Origin: Gautieria morchelliformis
Taxonomy: Eukaryota > Basidiomycota > Agaricomycetes > Gomphales > Gomphaceae
NCBI GenBank assembly: GCA_015179125.1
Contig: WHVA01000064.1
Coordinates: forward strand, 124,001-188,000
DNA length: 64,000 nucleotides
Direction: 5' to 3'
Part shown: positions 11,798 to 22,323 of the stretch, piece after piece
Numbering within the stretch: the first letter of the stretch is position 1
Layout: the number at the start of each line of letters is the position of its first letter
Notes under the pieces: generated by a model
Database searches by the model: none
Seen by the model: the letters and a program-made list of their open reading frames with translations, nothing else
What the model was told of the DNA's origin: nothing
Position numbers and translations under genes: made by a program

Positions 11798-11949
11798 ACA
11801 CTTTCGGTAGGTGTGTGCAGAGCTTTCGGTAGGCTCAGATTCAGTGCGCTTTCGGTAGGCGCAGTCGACGTGCTTTCACTAGGCACGGGTATGGTCAACG
11901 GTCGGTTCGGCACGCTTTCGTTACGCGTGGCGCACTTCCAGTAGGTGCG
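11798..11949 (-). promoter_or_regulatory. Array of six hairpins with a constant loop and covarying stems in the gag leader
   Basis: Six inverted repeats of 4-5 bp each surround a 9-nt loop (plus-strand consensus TTTCGGTAG; variants TTTCACTAG, TTTCGTTAC, TTCCAGTAG). Stems: ACAC/GTGT (11798-11814), GAGC/GCTC (11820-11836), TGCGC/GCGCA (11845-11863), CGTGC/GCACG (11869-11887), CACGC/GCGTG (11911-11929) and CGCAC/GTGCG (11931-11949). Every stem sequence differs, yet each is complementary. The array lies between the 5' LTR and the gag ATG, where retroelement packaging and dimerisation signals usually lie. Function is inferred. Confidence 0.75.
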
Positions 11950-11992
11950 ACTTTTGGCAGGCAGTGCCTAGACAGATGTTGTGATCTGTTTG

Positions 11993-12156
11993 TGTTGCGA
12001 TTTCGGGGAGAGAGGACGCAAGCGAGGGGGACAGCACCGACTTGGTGTTGTGGCAGGTTACAAACGGATAAGTAAATACATGTAAACTACTGCGTATTTG
12101 TAAGCTACGCGTTATGGCGGTCACTCGATGCCGCTCGCAAATCCGGAATATCAACA
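11993..12156 (-). repeat. 5' LTR of the Gag-only element
   Basis: 164 bp, identical to the other LTR. The sequence immediately inside it does not contain the GGTTATGGGCCCC primer site used by the two other Copia elements of this window, so its primer is unknown. Confidence 0.9.
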
Positions 12157-12161
12157 TGTTC

Positions 12162-13079
12162 TGTTTTTCTTCTATTAAGTTCGTCTTCTCAAGGGGCGCG
12201 GGTCGTGAAGCCACCAGGCAGACATCACTCGGTTCCCCTTTCCTACTTCGCGTGGCAGCCAGCACTAGTGGCCGTTCTCCGCTCGCGCCTTTGTTCAATT
12301 AGCGTCACTTCCCCTATTCCTTTCATACCCTTCGCACCCTGCTTCCTCCCCCTATATGACAACCTTAAAGCTTAACCCCGCATCTCGCTATCCCTGATTC
12401 TGCGCTGTCTCTTCCTCTTCCCTCGTGCTTCCCCTTCCTTCACCCATTGCGTGTGGTTACTCCCTGTCTAGTTCCGTGACTCTCCACTTCCCCACATCCG
12501 CTGCTTTTGTCCACTTCCCGTCCTCGCCCTTTCAGCTTGCGTATTCTTATTCATGTTATTTTCTCTGTCACTTTCATCGCTGTCATCGTGTACCATCTGC
12601 TCAGCGCCTCTGCCGTCAACCTTCACCTTCGTCTCGCCCAATGCTTTCTCTTCTATTCTGTCCAGAACCTGCCGACTAACGCTAACCCCCGTCCCCCCAG
12701 AATATTTAGGCCTCAGGTACGTCCTCGAGCAGCCCGCCATCGGCTCCGCATGCACCCCCGACATTGTCTTCTGAGTCTATCAGCTCATGTTTGCTGCTAT
12801 CACGTGAGTTTTTGTGCAAAAGTGGTGGAAATATTCAGCTTTAGTGTATGTGTGGTCTGCTAATGCTTGCAGAAATCCGACACTCTTCTGTCGTACGTCG
12901 TGTCGTTGTTGGCGAGGTCACACAAACAAAGGAGTCCAGCACGCCGGTAATACTTATACCAGTTGTCCCCAAGTTAGTCAGTCCTCCTTCCACCTTCCGT
13001 CCCCCCATGGTCACCGCGCTAACGTATGAGACCTGACTTCGAAGTTTGCGCTATAGCTGTGCTGTGCATCTATTTTCAT
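12162..13079. other. Pyrimidine-rich region without a supported gene
   Basis: The plus strand is strongly CT-rich from about 12300 to 12700. Short open frames on both strands lack family motifs. A plus-strand ATG frame at 12553-12774 encodes a Ser/Leu/Pro-rich peptide that looks like a by-product of the CT bias. Confidence 0.4.
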
Positions 13080-13095
13080 TGATCAGAATTCTTTT

Positions 13096-13181
13096 TTTTT
13101 TTTTTTTTTTTTTTTTTTCTTTTTTAATCCAATTTTTCGTCTTTTGGGGCGGGCCCTATGTAAGACGCTTGTACATTAGCC
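13096..13181 (-). mobile_element. Short poly(A)-tailed retroposon, 86 bp, with 16-bp target duplication
   Basis: The 16-bp sequence TGATCAGAATTCTTTT occurs at 13080-13095 and 13182-13197 and flanks an insert. The insert starts with a T-run (a poly(A) tail on the minus strand) followed by about 60 bp of unique sequence. This is the structure left by target-primed reverse transcription of a short or 5'-truncated RNA. The body does not match the 3' end of the LINE at 47115. The source RNA is unknown. Confidence 0.65.
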
Positions 13182-13311
13182 TGATCAGAATTCTTTTGCA
13201 TCAATGTCCGACAGTGAATTCGTGACCAGTGCCGGACATACTCAATGGGCTCAAGATTACATTTCACTCCCTTTCAGTGTCGCCAATTCATATGAGTCTT
13301 CAATGCCATAC

Positions 13312-13348
13312 AGAGTTACCACTACAATACTATTGTAGTGGTAACTCT
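13312..13348. repeat. Perfect 18-bp-arm palindrome
   Basis: AGAGTTACCACTACAATA is followed by one base (C, 13330) and then by its exact reverse complement. The two arms can form a cruciform or an almost loopless hairpin. It is not part of a recognised element. Confidence 0.85.
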
Positions 13349-13534
13349 CGACCTTTCCTATTACTGATTAATCTTCGCTTGTGGAGGTATGTTATAAGGC
13401 CTTCAAGCTTTGCTTTCTTCCTCTCATGTTACGTGGAGTACGCCAGTTTGTTTAGTCCAGAACACACCCTTTCGCCCTCTAGTTTCACTAGCCAGCCATC
13501 ATGTCCAATCAACTCTGTCCCTGAGATGACAGTA

Positions 13535-13991
13535 TTACAGCTGTTCCGGGTACATAAGGCGGAGTCTGAATTTTGACTCCATGACAGCCGTTCAGAAAGA
13601 AACATGTATACCTCGATAACTAGTGGATAATAAGACCTGATGTTTTGTAATAACTATATATGATATAGTATCTACCATTTAGTACAAGATATATAGCTTA
13701 TTATGCAGATTCTAATATTCGAAAAAATAGGCTTATATGCACCATTATGATACCAATATAGCATAAGCAGAGGATGTAGCATTCTCAGACTAGAGTAATA
13801 TACATGTATAAATGTTTGAAAACTAATGGAATTGTATACTGAATGGTTTAGGGAAGGGGAGGGCTGCATACTAATTGAGCACCTTTCCAGCCTTTTAGCT
13901 GTCTACAAGGCCATAAATGCTGATTGTAACACTCTAAACTATTGTATATAACGTATATTTACAATAATTACATGTAACGTATTTTTTCAGG
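13535..13991. repeat. Dispersed AT-rich repeat, copy A (about 457 bp)
   Basis: Nearly identical to 36877-37334. Both begin TTACAGCTGTTCCGGG and end ATTTTTTCAGG; a small GGAGTC/GACTCC inverted repeat lies near the start. No open frame, terminal inverted repeat or clear target duplication was found, so the class is unassigned. Confidence 0.8.
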
Positions 13992-14182
13992 CTTTCCTTG
14001 ACTTCATAAACCTGCTGGCGGCCATGCGGCACTTGTGACATCACACGATGTAGCGCGATTAAGTCACGTGACCGCACGAAGCCTCGTGCTGAAACGTGGC
14101 CTTGCCGCCTTCCTCTTACTTCCTGTTTTCCCCACCCATCGTTTCTCTGCTCAGCTTCTATCAGACCACATTTTTCTGTCTA

Positions 14183-16759
14183 ATGGCCCGTCAAAAGGGC
14201 AAAGTAACCACCAAACCACCCGGGGAGCCGCCTCCCAGCAAACCGAAAACCCATGAGCGGGACGTGGTAGATCCCTCACACATAGTCGAGGGACATCGAT
14301 CCAGGACCCCTTCCAGTCGTTTACTCCAGTCAAGTGATGCAAAACCGGTCTCCAAGGGAGGATGTTCACATTGACAACAATGTACATTCTTCTAGGATAT
14401 ATTAGATATCTTTTAAAATATCAACCCTAACCAAATTCATAGTCCATCATTTTGAGCAACTTGTATATTGTGGATATCCTAAATTTTTTTGAATGTTCTG
14501 ATATTTTAAAAATATGGTTGTATGTGCTAAAGGATGGTGTGTATTGATATAACAGAGCAATTTCAGAGAGGATGTGGATGACTATATATTAAAAGTATAC
14601 ATGAAACATGTTAGATGTACAATCACAGAATATAGAAGCAAGTATGGACAATACCTGTACTATATTATTATATATGGTTGAGAGATCTGATTAGAAGGTG
14701 TGTTTAAAATAATATGCATGTATTAGTACAAAGATATGTAACTATTGATGTTTAGACAATGGGGTATACACCTTTTCCTGGGGGAGCAGCAGACTGTGAG
14801 AAAGAACTTTGGGGCTAGGATTAAGCATGCCTTACAGGTGCTGGCAACTGCCTCAATTTTGATATATTTTATGAAATATAGATGAGCTAAGCTATATATA
14901 CATATATATGACAGTTATAAACATCCTCCAAGCCGGCGACCCGCTCAGAGACAGCGAGGATACCATCTAAGCCCCCTCCAGTTCGTCCCTCTACTGCTCC
15001 CAAGGCCACGACCGCTGCTCCCAAGGCCACGACCACTGCTCCCAAGGCCGCAACCGCTGCTCCCAAGGCCATGACCGCTGCCCCTGCCCCCGCGCCCGCC
15101 ACGACCGCTGCCCCTGTCCCCGCCCCTGCCGTGACCGCTGCCGCTGCCGCTGCCCCCGCCCCTGCCCCTGCCGCTGCCCCTGGCCCTGTTACTACTGCGG
15201 CACTCAGTACGAGTCTAGAGGAACAGGAGTCCCAAATCGAAACTGATGCGGATGACGAGGATCTTTACGTGGACCACCCCTCAGTGAGCAGCGACGAAGA
15301 TCTATTTTCAGGTTCTGACCAGTCGTCAAAGGCTAGAGTGGCGAGAAAGGTTGGCAAAAGGCAGCAGTTGCCTTGCCTCACAGTATGTTTCTTATTCTCA
15401 CTTTTTTTCTGCACACTAACAATTTATATACAGCTATTAAGTTTAGTATCCCCTCCCGTTTCGGACTCAAACAGCTCATATGGCGTACACACCATGTTGA
15501 GCCGACAACGACCATAGCCGACCTGAAGGAGACCATTCACCTCATCCTCGGCCTGGATGCGATACCAGCCGTGAAGCGCCCTCCCCTTGTTACGCATATC
15601 AAACACGATACGGCCAAGCTTTGTTTCGCTCTCGACACTGACGATGACTGGGAGGCCCTTAAGGACGAATGGAGGAAACGGGCAGCAAAACGGGGTGAAG
15701 ATACCTGCATTGAGATTGTAACTGGTCCTAAAGTAAGTTTTATTTTCTTTTGTTCTTCTACAGCTAAATTTTTGATAGTTTTTTGACTTTCTGGAGGAGG
15801 CCGTTGCGGCACACGCTGCATCCTCTAAAGGAAAGGCCAAGGGCAATGCCAAGCCTGCCGTTAACCCCTTTCTTCCGGACGACGCAGCCATTGAGTCTGA
15901 GTTGGTGGCAAAGCTAGGTGCAGCTGATATGGCCAGGTCAGCATGATTCCAGGAGGAACTCGGGAAGCTCAGGGAAGCCTGGTCCTGTGACCAGCACCCC
16001 AAGTCAATATATATGGCGCGTGCATTGAGGGGCCACCACAAGGTACTGAACTTCGAGGGCGAACTTTCCTGGGTATTAGAGCTCGTAAGGTTTTCTCTGA
16101 TCTCTTTTTTATTTCATGTGCTAACATTTTAATAGATAGGTGGTACAAGCGGCGTGGACATCAACACCCCTCCCAAGATTGAGTATTTCAAGTTCTTCCA
16201 CACCCAAGATGGCGGCAGTGCCCCAGTCCTTCGTCGAGGTGGCGCGCGGCATTATAGCGAGCCACCCACTAGCATGCATCGTGACGCCGCTCCTCCTGTT
16301 ATGCCTTCTGTTCCCCCCATCCACATCAATTTCCCTGCCGACATCTTTCAGCATCTCCAGGCGTCTCACCACTCTCGTCCCAAACGGGGCCGCTCCCCAT
16401 CACCCAGTGATCGTGTGGCAAGTCCGGACGACAATGCACCAGTGGACGACTCGCCTACCCCCACCATCTGGGAGTGGATCACGCACTTGGAGATGCAGCA
16501 CCTCGCGTACAAGAGGTGGGATTTTCTGCGACAGAAGTTTGCCGAGGAAGAGTCAATGGATATGCTCATTAGCAGCCTCGCGAGACTATCGCTTGCGAAC
16601 TTGAAGGTTGGGTATAGTCTCAAGATGGTTGATGCAGTGTTTATCTTGGAACAGCTTGAAGTGGCGGGGAAGTGGTATGGTTTTGCGGTAGGTGCTCAGG
16701 CAGTATTAAAGTGGAAGGTGACTCACGTGAGTGGCGCCGGGCCTGCCGTCACACCGTGA
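14183..16759 (+). pseudogene. Agaricomycete-specific multicopy family protein, broken by a MITE and a stop
   Basis: The start is the ATG at 14183 (MARQKGKVTTKPPGEPPPSK). If the MITE at 14357-14929 is skipped, the frame continues without a shift into a Pro/Ala-rich linker and an acidic stretch. Exons separated by three short introns then give TTTIADLKETIHLILGLDAI, AKLCFALDTDDDWEALKDEW, FQEELGKLREAWSCDQH, LSWVLELIGGTSGVDINTPP and a C-terminal part (MLISSLARLSLANLKVGYSL) ending at 16759. This order matches a large uncharacterised Agaricomycete family often found near transposons. An in-frame TGA at 15944-15946 (between MARSA and FQEE) could derive from CGA by one transition. With the MITE and this stop, the copy is presumably dead. 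Its original role is unknown. Confidence 0.72.
14357..14929. mobile_element. MITE, 573 bp, 10-bp terminal inverted repeats
   Basis: Ends are GGAGGATGTT and AACATCCTCC, an exact inverted pair, flanked by AAG on both sides (14354-14356 and 14930-14932). Removing the insert and one AAG restores the reading frame of the host pseudogene. The interior is AT-rich with no open frame. A 3-bp duplication fits PIF/Harbinger- or CMC-type transposition; because CTCCAAG also occurs on both sides, the exact target duplication is ambiguous. Confidence 0.75.
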
Positions 16760-17262
16760 GCCTTGAAGCTTGGGCACTGAGGATTATGGACAATCAGATT
16801 GGTGGCCTTACTGTGAGTCCGATTGGAGTCACCAAGTAAGCACCTGTACTTACTTTCATCACACGCCACAGTTTTCCACAAGAGATGTGCCAGACACCAT
16901 CCTGATGATCAAGCAATGGACAGCGACCATGATCGCCCAGAGCACACAGAAACCATATGGTCACTTGTGGCTTCTAGGCTGATCAATCTAGAATTCGATC
17001 AGAGAAATTCCAAATACTAAATAGTCTGACAAGCGTTCCGAAACTTGCAAGTAAGGCAGATGCACAATGGAGTTTTTCTTCCTCAAGTTTGTCTTACAGC
17101 TGGCAAAGTACTCCATACTACATATTTTTCCCATTATTGAACTCGATCCTATGGTACTTGTGCCTTATTCCCGAGGCGGTAATGTGCATGTGGCGCTCAG
17201 CACTTTGCATATCACCTCAGGAGCTTATTATAAGTATGTCGTCAAGTTTTTAAAATAGGAAC
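16760..17262. other. No supported feature
   Basis: Short open frames on the plus strand (for example 17067-17258) have no family features. No repeat shared with the rest of the window was noticed. Confidence 0.35.
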
Positions 17263-17532
17263 TCATACCTTTCTTCTTTCACGACTAGGACTGGCACCCT
17301 TTGTTTTCATGTTTTCTGCCCTTGCCCTGGCCTGGGTGACGCTCAACATAGCCAGACAATGGTGCATGCTCCTCCTCACAACTGATCCCAGCTTTGTGTG
17401 ACTGGATTGAGATTTTGTGCGATCATTCTGGATTGCATTGTCCAGAGCATCTACATGCTCTAAGAAGACTTTGAGATTTCCAATTTCGTCTCTGACAATC
17501 AGAAGACATCGGTCATTCTGAAACAGTTGCAT
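17263..17532 (-). CDS. Hypothetical open frame, 89 aa, possibly the tail of the gene at 18967-19734
   Basis: An ATG frame (MQLFQNDRCLLIVRDEIGNL) with a helix-forming, charged composition ends at 17263. No domain is recognised. It lies on the same strand as, and 1.4 kb beyond, the unknown gene at 18967-19734. A solo LTR (17761-18791) sits between them, so the two may be parts of one gene split by that insertion. This link is an inference. Confidence 0.3.
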   Translation of the reverse strand: MQLFQNDRCLLIVRDEIGNLKVFLEHVDALDNAIQNDRTKSQSSHTKLGSVVRRSMHHCLAMLSVTQARARAENMKTKGASPSRERRKV

Positions 17533-17760
17533 ATGACTTGAAAAAAAATTAGAAGTCTAATTGTCACACGATAATCTGGAGGTTGAAATGAACCCAATAT
17601 AATGTCCAACCGGTAGCGAGAATTTCGGGGGATGGGGGCGAAACTGTGGGCGAGGAGCGTAGTCATATCCGGTGTCAAGAGAAAAGTTTATGTTTGTCAT
17701 CTGCTGTCAAGGCTAGGAGGTAGGCAGTATAATGCAGACGCACTGGGGTCTGGACCCTTT

Positions 17761-18791
17761 TGTCAAGATTGGTTTTTAGGCGTTAATATCGTGTATTAGT
17801 GAACACAGCGAATGCCCGAATAACTTGTGCGAATAAGTATGCCGTTCGGCGAATAAGTGAACCGATGGATGTTCACGAAACAAGAGGGTAGCCCGAACGG
17901 GGCTCGCCCTATCTACAGTCGTAGCGAAATAGCTCGCAGCACTTGACGACGTAACGTGCAAGATATCGCAGAAGGGCTGTCTAAGTTTCAATGGTCCCTT
18001 CGCTGGCGAAGGTGCTCCTTCAGAGCCCTTCGCCAACAGCACAGAAAGTAGTTCAAAGGGTAAGGTAATGAAGATGAAGTATGAGAACTCACCAGTGATG
18101 CCTAAGTCCTTGGCTGGTTGAAGATAGAAATCTTCAAGGGGAGGCTCAAGACAATGATCACAGCAAGGTCAAGTTTGCACAAGATGGACGACGTATGATA
18201 ATTGAACTGGGGAATATACATGCGAATGGAAACTACTTATATCGAATGCTCGTAAGGTATCAGCGAATAGGAAAGAGGCCGTCACAAGTCAGGGTTGGAT
18301 AGGGGTGCGCAGTCATGATACTAGGTAGATGGAATAAACATACAATAGAGTGAGGGGAGAATGCGAACATGAAACGACGGAGGGTAAAGGGAGCGAAGGC
18401 ACTTATGGACAAAACCATGTCTTGGGACCCGCATACATGCTACCCTGCACGGGCTCTTCGTTTACTGGGTTGATCCCACACGGCCTATGGAATAGATGTC
18501 CTGCGATCACACTTTGGCCATACGAACACCCAATGGGGTTGGATTAAGAAGATGATGGGGTTAATGATGAACCATCATTCTGGGTGAATGGTATCGATCA
18601 TATTCGATGGCGTGCCTGCTGACGAAATGTGCGAGCAGTGAATAGCGGTTCGGAGAATGGGGCGAACAGCGGATAGAGTGGACGTAGAGGGGAAGTGGTC
18701 GGTAGGTGCGGCGAACTCTGGCGAAGATGCTAGGGAGTGACGAGGGGGAACATAGAGGTAGCGCGGTAGGAGAAATAAACCGGTCATGACA
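17761..18791 (-). mobile_element. Solo LTR, 1031 bp, with CCTTT target duplication
   Basis: On the minus strand it begins TGTCATGACC and ends CCAATCTTGACA. The 5-bp CCTTT flanks both sides (17756-17760 and 18792-18796). A second copy of the same length lies in the opposite orientation at 43997-45027. No internal region remains, so it is the product of LTR-LTR recombination. Confidence 0.85.
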
Positions 18792-18966
18792 CCTTTCTTT
18801 CCAAGATACCTCATAGCCTTTATCTGCAAACCCGGTCAATGAACAATTCTACCTTAGCGTAAGGCATCACTTACTCCAGCCGGAACCACATGCTACTGAA
18901 ATATTCTCCAAGGTGACACCAGCACTGTTGAGTGTTATCTCACGCAACTCAATATTAAATGAAAAC

Positions 18967-19734
18967 CTACGTGGGCTCTGAACCGTATGACTGGTTGATC
19001 TCCTGCATAAGAACAGCACGGGAGGAGCGTTTCTCATTGTCAGCTGTAATCTTGGCTTCCAGACGTAGTTGATCTCGGATTAGATCTAATTCCGTGCGGT
19101 GCAGCTCAGCGTATACCTTACGCACGGCCTTTTCGACCATCCATTTCAAGTTGTCCACCAACCATCTGGGAAGCACAGCTCGGAGCTCATCCTGATCACA
19201 AATAGCGGCCACAAGCTTCTGTTTCTCCGAGTCAGTCCATCTATCATCAGAATCTAGAATGTGAGTGGCAATCAGGAACTTATTCTTGCACCACTTGTAT
19301 AGAGACTCGTCCGGCAACTGCTGAGGCTTTATGTTTTGAAGTCCGTCGATTTTCACCTTATGAAGTTGTGGGGACATTTTACCAAGCGATCCTAAGAGTT
19401 CTATAGCATTGATATCAAGGATCAGAAAGAATAAGGAGCACAACGAAAACTAGTCACCCATTGACGCATTGACCTCTTCTTGATTGAGTTTCCATAGTGT
19501 ATCACTGAGGTCCCTTGCGCTGAAGACATCACTGAGGAGGAGTTTAGACAGGCAGTAACCCTCTTTTCTGCACACGCACCCGTAGCCTTTGAGAATCTGC
19601 TGAATAGCAGTATTCTCCAGCCCAACTTCAACCTTTCCACAATGTTCATGGAGTTTAGATTCTGCTTCAGCGCGCTTGGTAACGTCTTTCAATCTCGAAT
19701 TCGATTCTTCATTTTGCTGCTTCCATTTCGTCAC
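18967..19734 (-). CDS. Unknown intron-containing gene (partial model)
   Basis: Two exons join cleanly across a 57-nt intron with GT and AG ends (about 19402-19458): VNASM, then ELLGSLGKMSPQLHKVKIDG. The first part has a Cys-containing segment (LKGYGCVCRKEGYC). The second is helical and charged (MVEKAVRKVYAELHRTELDL and so on), ending YGSEPT. Upstream, acidic coding-like sequence at 19740-19830 may be a further exon. I recognise no family. The Cys segment and its position next to a transposase could mean a TE-associated protein, but this is a guess. Confidence 0.45.
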
Positions 19735-19968
19735 GGCGGCGGAGAATCATCGTCCGAGGCCAAGATCTGAAAGAATTCCTAGGCCCTCATCATCAAGCTC
19801 TTCCCCAAGGTGAATGTTCCTGTCCCAGTCTGTGTCTTAGAAAGAGGCGACATGTCGTCATATCTATGACAGCAAAACTCGTCATATACTGCTCAGATAA
19901 CATGAGCGAATACAACAAAGATCGAGTACACTGCAGTTACAGACTCATAGTAGCATATCCTCCAGTCC

Positions 19969-21162
19969 TTACAGATAACCCGGGTCCTTCATCCACCCTT
20001 GCGCATGTCTCGGTGTAATCTGATCCAGTGCCTCATACAGAAACATAAATGGTCGAGCCTTCTCTTTACTTGCAATGCAGGCGCGGAACTCAGCGCCGTG
20101 ACATCTGAGGTGAGCTTTGATAAAGGAAAATGATTCTTCTATGGGGTTGAGATCGGGTGAGTATGGCAGAAGATATACTAGCTTGACTCTGCGACCATAT
20201 GATGTTATTAGACATGCACAAACGGACAGTCGGTAAGATACCTTTTGGCACACAGGACCTCGACCTCTGGTACGTGGTGTATGGCGCAATTATCCATGAC
20301 AAGAACACTTCGAGGTGTGGGATAAGGGTTCATGACCTCTAACAGACCTTCAAGAAACGCAAGAAATGTGTCGCCATCGTATGCGCCCAACTTAATGTCA
20401 CTATATATAATGCTGTCTTGGGATAGTGCCGGAAGGATTGAAAATCTAAAGCAATGTCAGTGATACATAAAAGAGAAGTGTATACAGATTGTGACCTTTC
20501 GCCTCTTTGGAAGCGTGCCCGAACCTGAGGTCTGCAGCCCTTAGGAGCCCATCCCATTAGCCTGTAAGTTGTGCAAAGATCTATCGCACTTTCATCTGTA
20601 AAAACTATGTATTCGGGTGGCTCAGCACCGATGCATAACTGGAAAGCCGTCTGTGAACCTTTGCAGTGCTCTGATGCTGCTCAGGAAAGCTGGATTGGAA
20701 GCAATAAAGATTGTGAGCTCCTGCAAGATTTAAGAACTCACCTTTCTTTGCAAACCACGGTTATGGAGTGTCCTCCATACAGTTGAAATACTTACTGTAA
20801 TGCCATGCTGCACTTCTAGCTCTTCAACGAGCTCATCAAGGTAAAGGTCCGGTGAGCATTCAAGAAGTGTGAGAAGAAACTATTATAAAATAAGCTATAG
20901 TTAAACTCAGGTACAAACAGCTTACTTCGATCTGAGTTGGTGACATCTTTGGACCACGAGAGAGCCGTCTTGGCTCTGTTACAACATCTCCGATATCGTG
21001 CCAGAGCTTGATTGTGCGCTTAACTACGTGCAATGACATGTCAAGGTCAATTGCAATCTGAGTTGATTTCTTTTGAAGCGTGAATTTCTGGTGTATGACC
21101 CGATCCCGCAAGTCCTTGCTGTAGTGGTGGCGAACAGGATGAGGGTTGAGAGGGCGAGGCAT
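19969..21162 (-). CDS. Tc1/mariner-type (DDE_3) transposase with introns
   Basis: This is the cut-and-paste transposase family widespread in basidiomycetes. The start is the ATG at 21162 (MPRPLNPHPVRHHYSKDLRD). An HTH follows (STQIAIDLDMSLHVVKRTIK), with DLYLDELVEELEVQHGITVS and STVWRTLHNRGLQRK. The catalytic core shows all three acidic residues: D in IVFTDESAID (about 20590), D in SVLVMDNCAIHH (about 20295) and E in LLPYSPDLNPIEESF (about 20150). It ends WMKDPGYL before 19969. At least four introns are needed; a TGA near 20680 falls at a likely intron boundary. No terminal inverted repeats could be placed, so whether it is a mobile copy or a stranded gene is open. Confidence 0.75.
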
Positions 21163-21519
21163 GACTGTTTCCGGAAGTTCCCGAAACAATGATCAAACTT
21201 TGATTTCAAAGAGCTATGTATCATCAATGACTAGCCATTACTCTATCTAGACTGGTACCTATGAAAAATATGTAGTTATTTATTAATGCAAACCTTGGAT
21301 GCTCACAAAAGGGTGTTTGATCACCCAGCCTAGTGGCCAAAAATCCAAAACTCAAAAGATTGTTTTGCTTGGATTTCATAGTTCTGTGCCCTAGCTATGG
21401 TCAACTTATGTTCAGGTACAAGATCTCAAGGCAATCTGAGCAGAAACTGGCGAGAAATCCTTGTTCAAGTTTTGCGCGCTAAAACGGAGGCAAACTTGAC
21501 GCGCGCCTTACATACTGGA

Positions 21520-21612
21520 AACAGGTGTAAATTTCCATCCAATTTCCTGCACTGGGAAATTTTGAAGAAATGATTTTCAAGGTCAGGAAATTTTGCCATG
21601 TCTCCAGTGTAA
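21520..21612. repeat. Right end of a CACTGG-terminal MITE (diverged copy)
   Basis: The sequence ending CCATGTCTCCAGTG and the TTTCC/GGAAA-rich stretch before it match the right end of the complete palindromic element at 62480-63056. No matching left end was found nearby, so this copy is truncated or rearranged. Confidence 0.6.
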
Positions 21613-21762
21613 TGCCATACAATATCATAGTCTATGTGGATCGGTCTCTAACCGATCCTCCAATAGCTTGACCGTATAATATTGCCGTCAACTGTAATAT
21701 GGCCAGTACAGTACCTGTACTGTACTGTCAGAGGGGTGAGGTACCGATCATATGGACAGTAT

Positions 21763-22323
21763 TGTAAGGACCCAGCCTTTGGCCGGTTACTTACCGGTAA
21801 AACCTTCTTCTGAGCCTGAGCCGTGTGATATTCGTGCCCAAGTACATATGATCCTTATCCATGCCCGAGCCCGAGCCCGAGCTTGAGTTCATATCCGACC
21901 TTGATCCCATGCCCGTATCCCCTTAGTTACTGGTTCCGCTCCATCACGCATCATTCGTATATTACCTCGCCCTGACCTCGGTCTCCTGACCTCGCCCTGA
22001 CCTCCACTAATATGTTTGCCCCTGACTCGTACCCTCGCTCATATATAACCCCCTTGTATGCATTCCTACTCCTCAGTCTGAAAATCAACTATCGTATCCC
22101 TTCGATCCCTAGCTAGTTTCTAAGCCTCGCCTCTTAAGCCAAACCTCGCCTCTTATTCGTTTGCCTCCAAAGTTGGGACTTGTGCGTAGGGTCGGCGCAG
22201 CACATAAGCTGAAGCCAAGTCCCTCTCCGACTTCCCCATCCAGACCTCGCCCCGTAACCTCGGACCTTGCCTCAGGTTTCGTTCCCAACCTCGGCCAACC
22301 TTACGATGGATCGTATCGTAACA
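21763..22323 (+). mobile_element. Solo LTR of the self-priming Gypsy family, 561 bp
   Basis: It has the same ends (TGTAAGGACC...CGTATCGTAACA) and exactly the same length as the LTRs of the complete element at 53733-61228, but is visibly more diverged. Flanks are AGTAT and GGTAT, a target duplication with one difference. Just upstream (21707-21728) AGTACAGTA and TACTGTACT form a short inverted repeat. Confidence 0.85.

Larger units (their letters stand above)
10809..12156 (-). mobile_element. Gag-only LTR retrotransposon, 1348 bp (TR-GAG-like), very young
   Basis: Two 164-bp direct repeats (10809-10972 and 11993-12156) begin with TG and end with CA and appear identical at every position. The 5-bp target duplication TGTTC lies at 10804-10808 and 12157-12161. 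Between them, on the minus strand, is one open frame for a Copia-type Gag and nothing else: no protease, integrase, reverse transcriptase or RNase H. It must therefore rely on enzymes of another element. The arrangement matches the TR-GAG class described in plants. Identical LTRs indicate a recent insertion. The 216-nt leader between the 5' LTR and the start codon is mostly occupied by a hairpin array. Confidence 0.9.

Noticed and set aside
15424..16041. Minus-strand 205-codon frame
   Set aside because: Antisense of the Agaricomycete family pseudogene, whose motifs and introns are on the plus strand.
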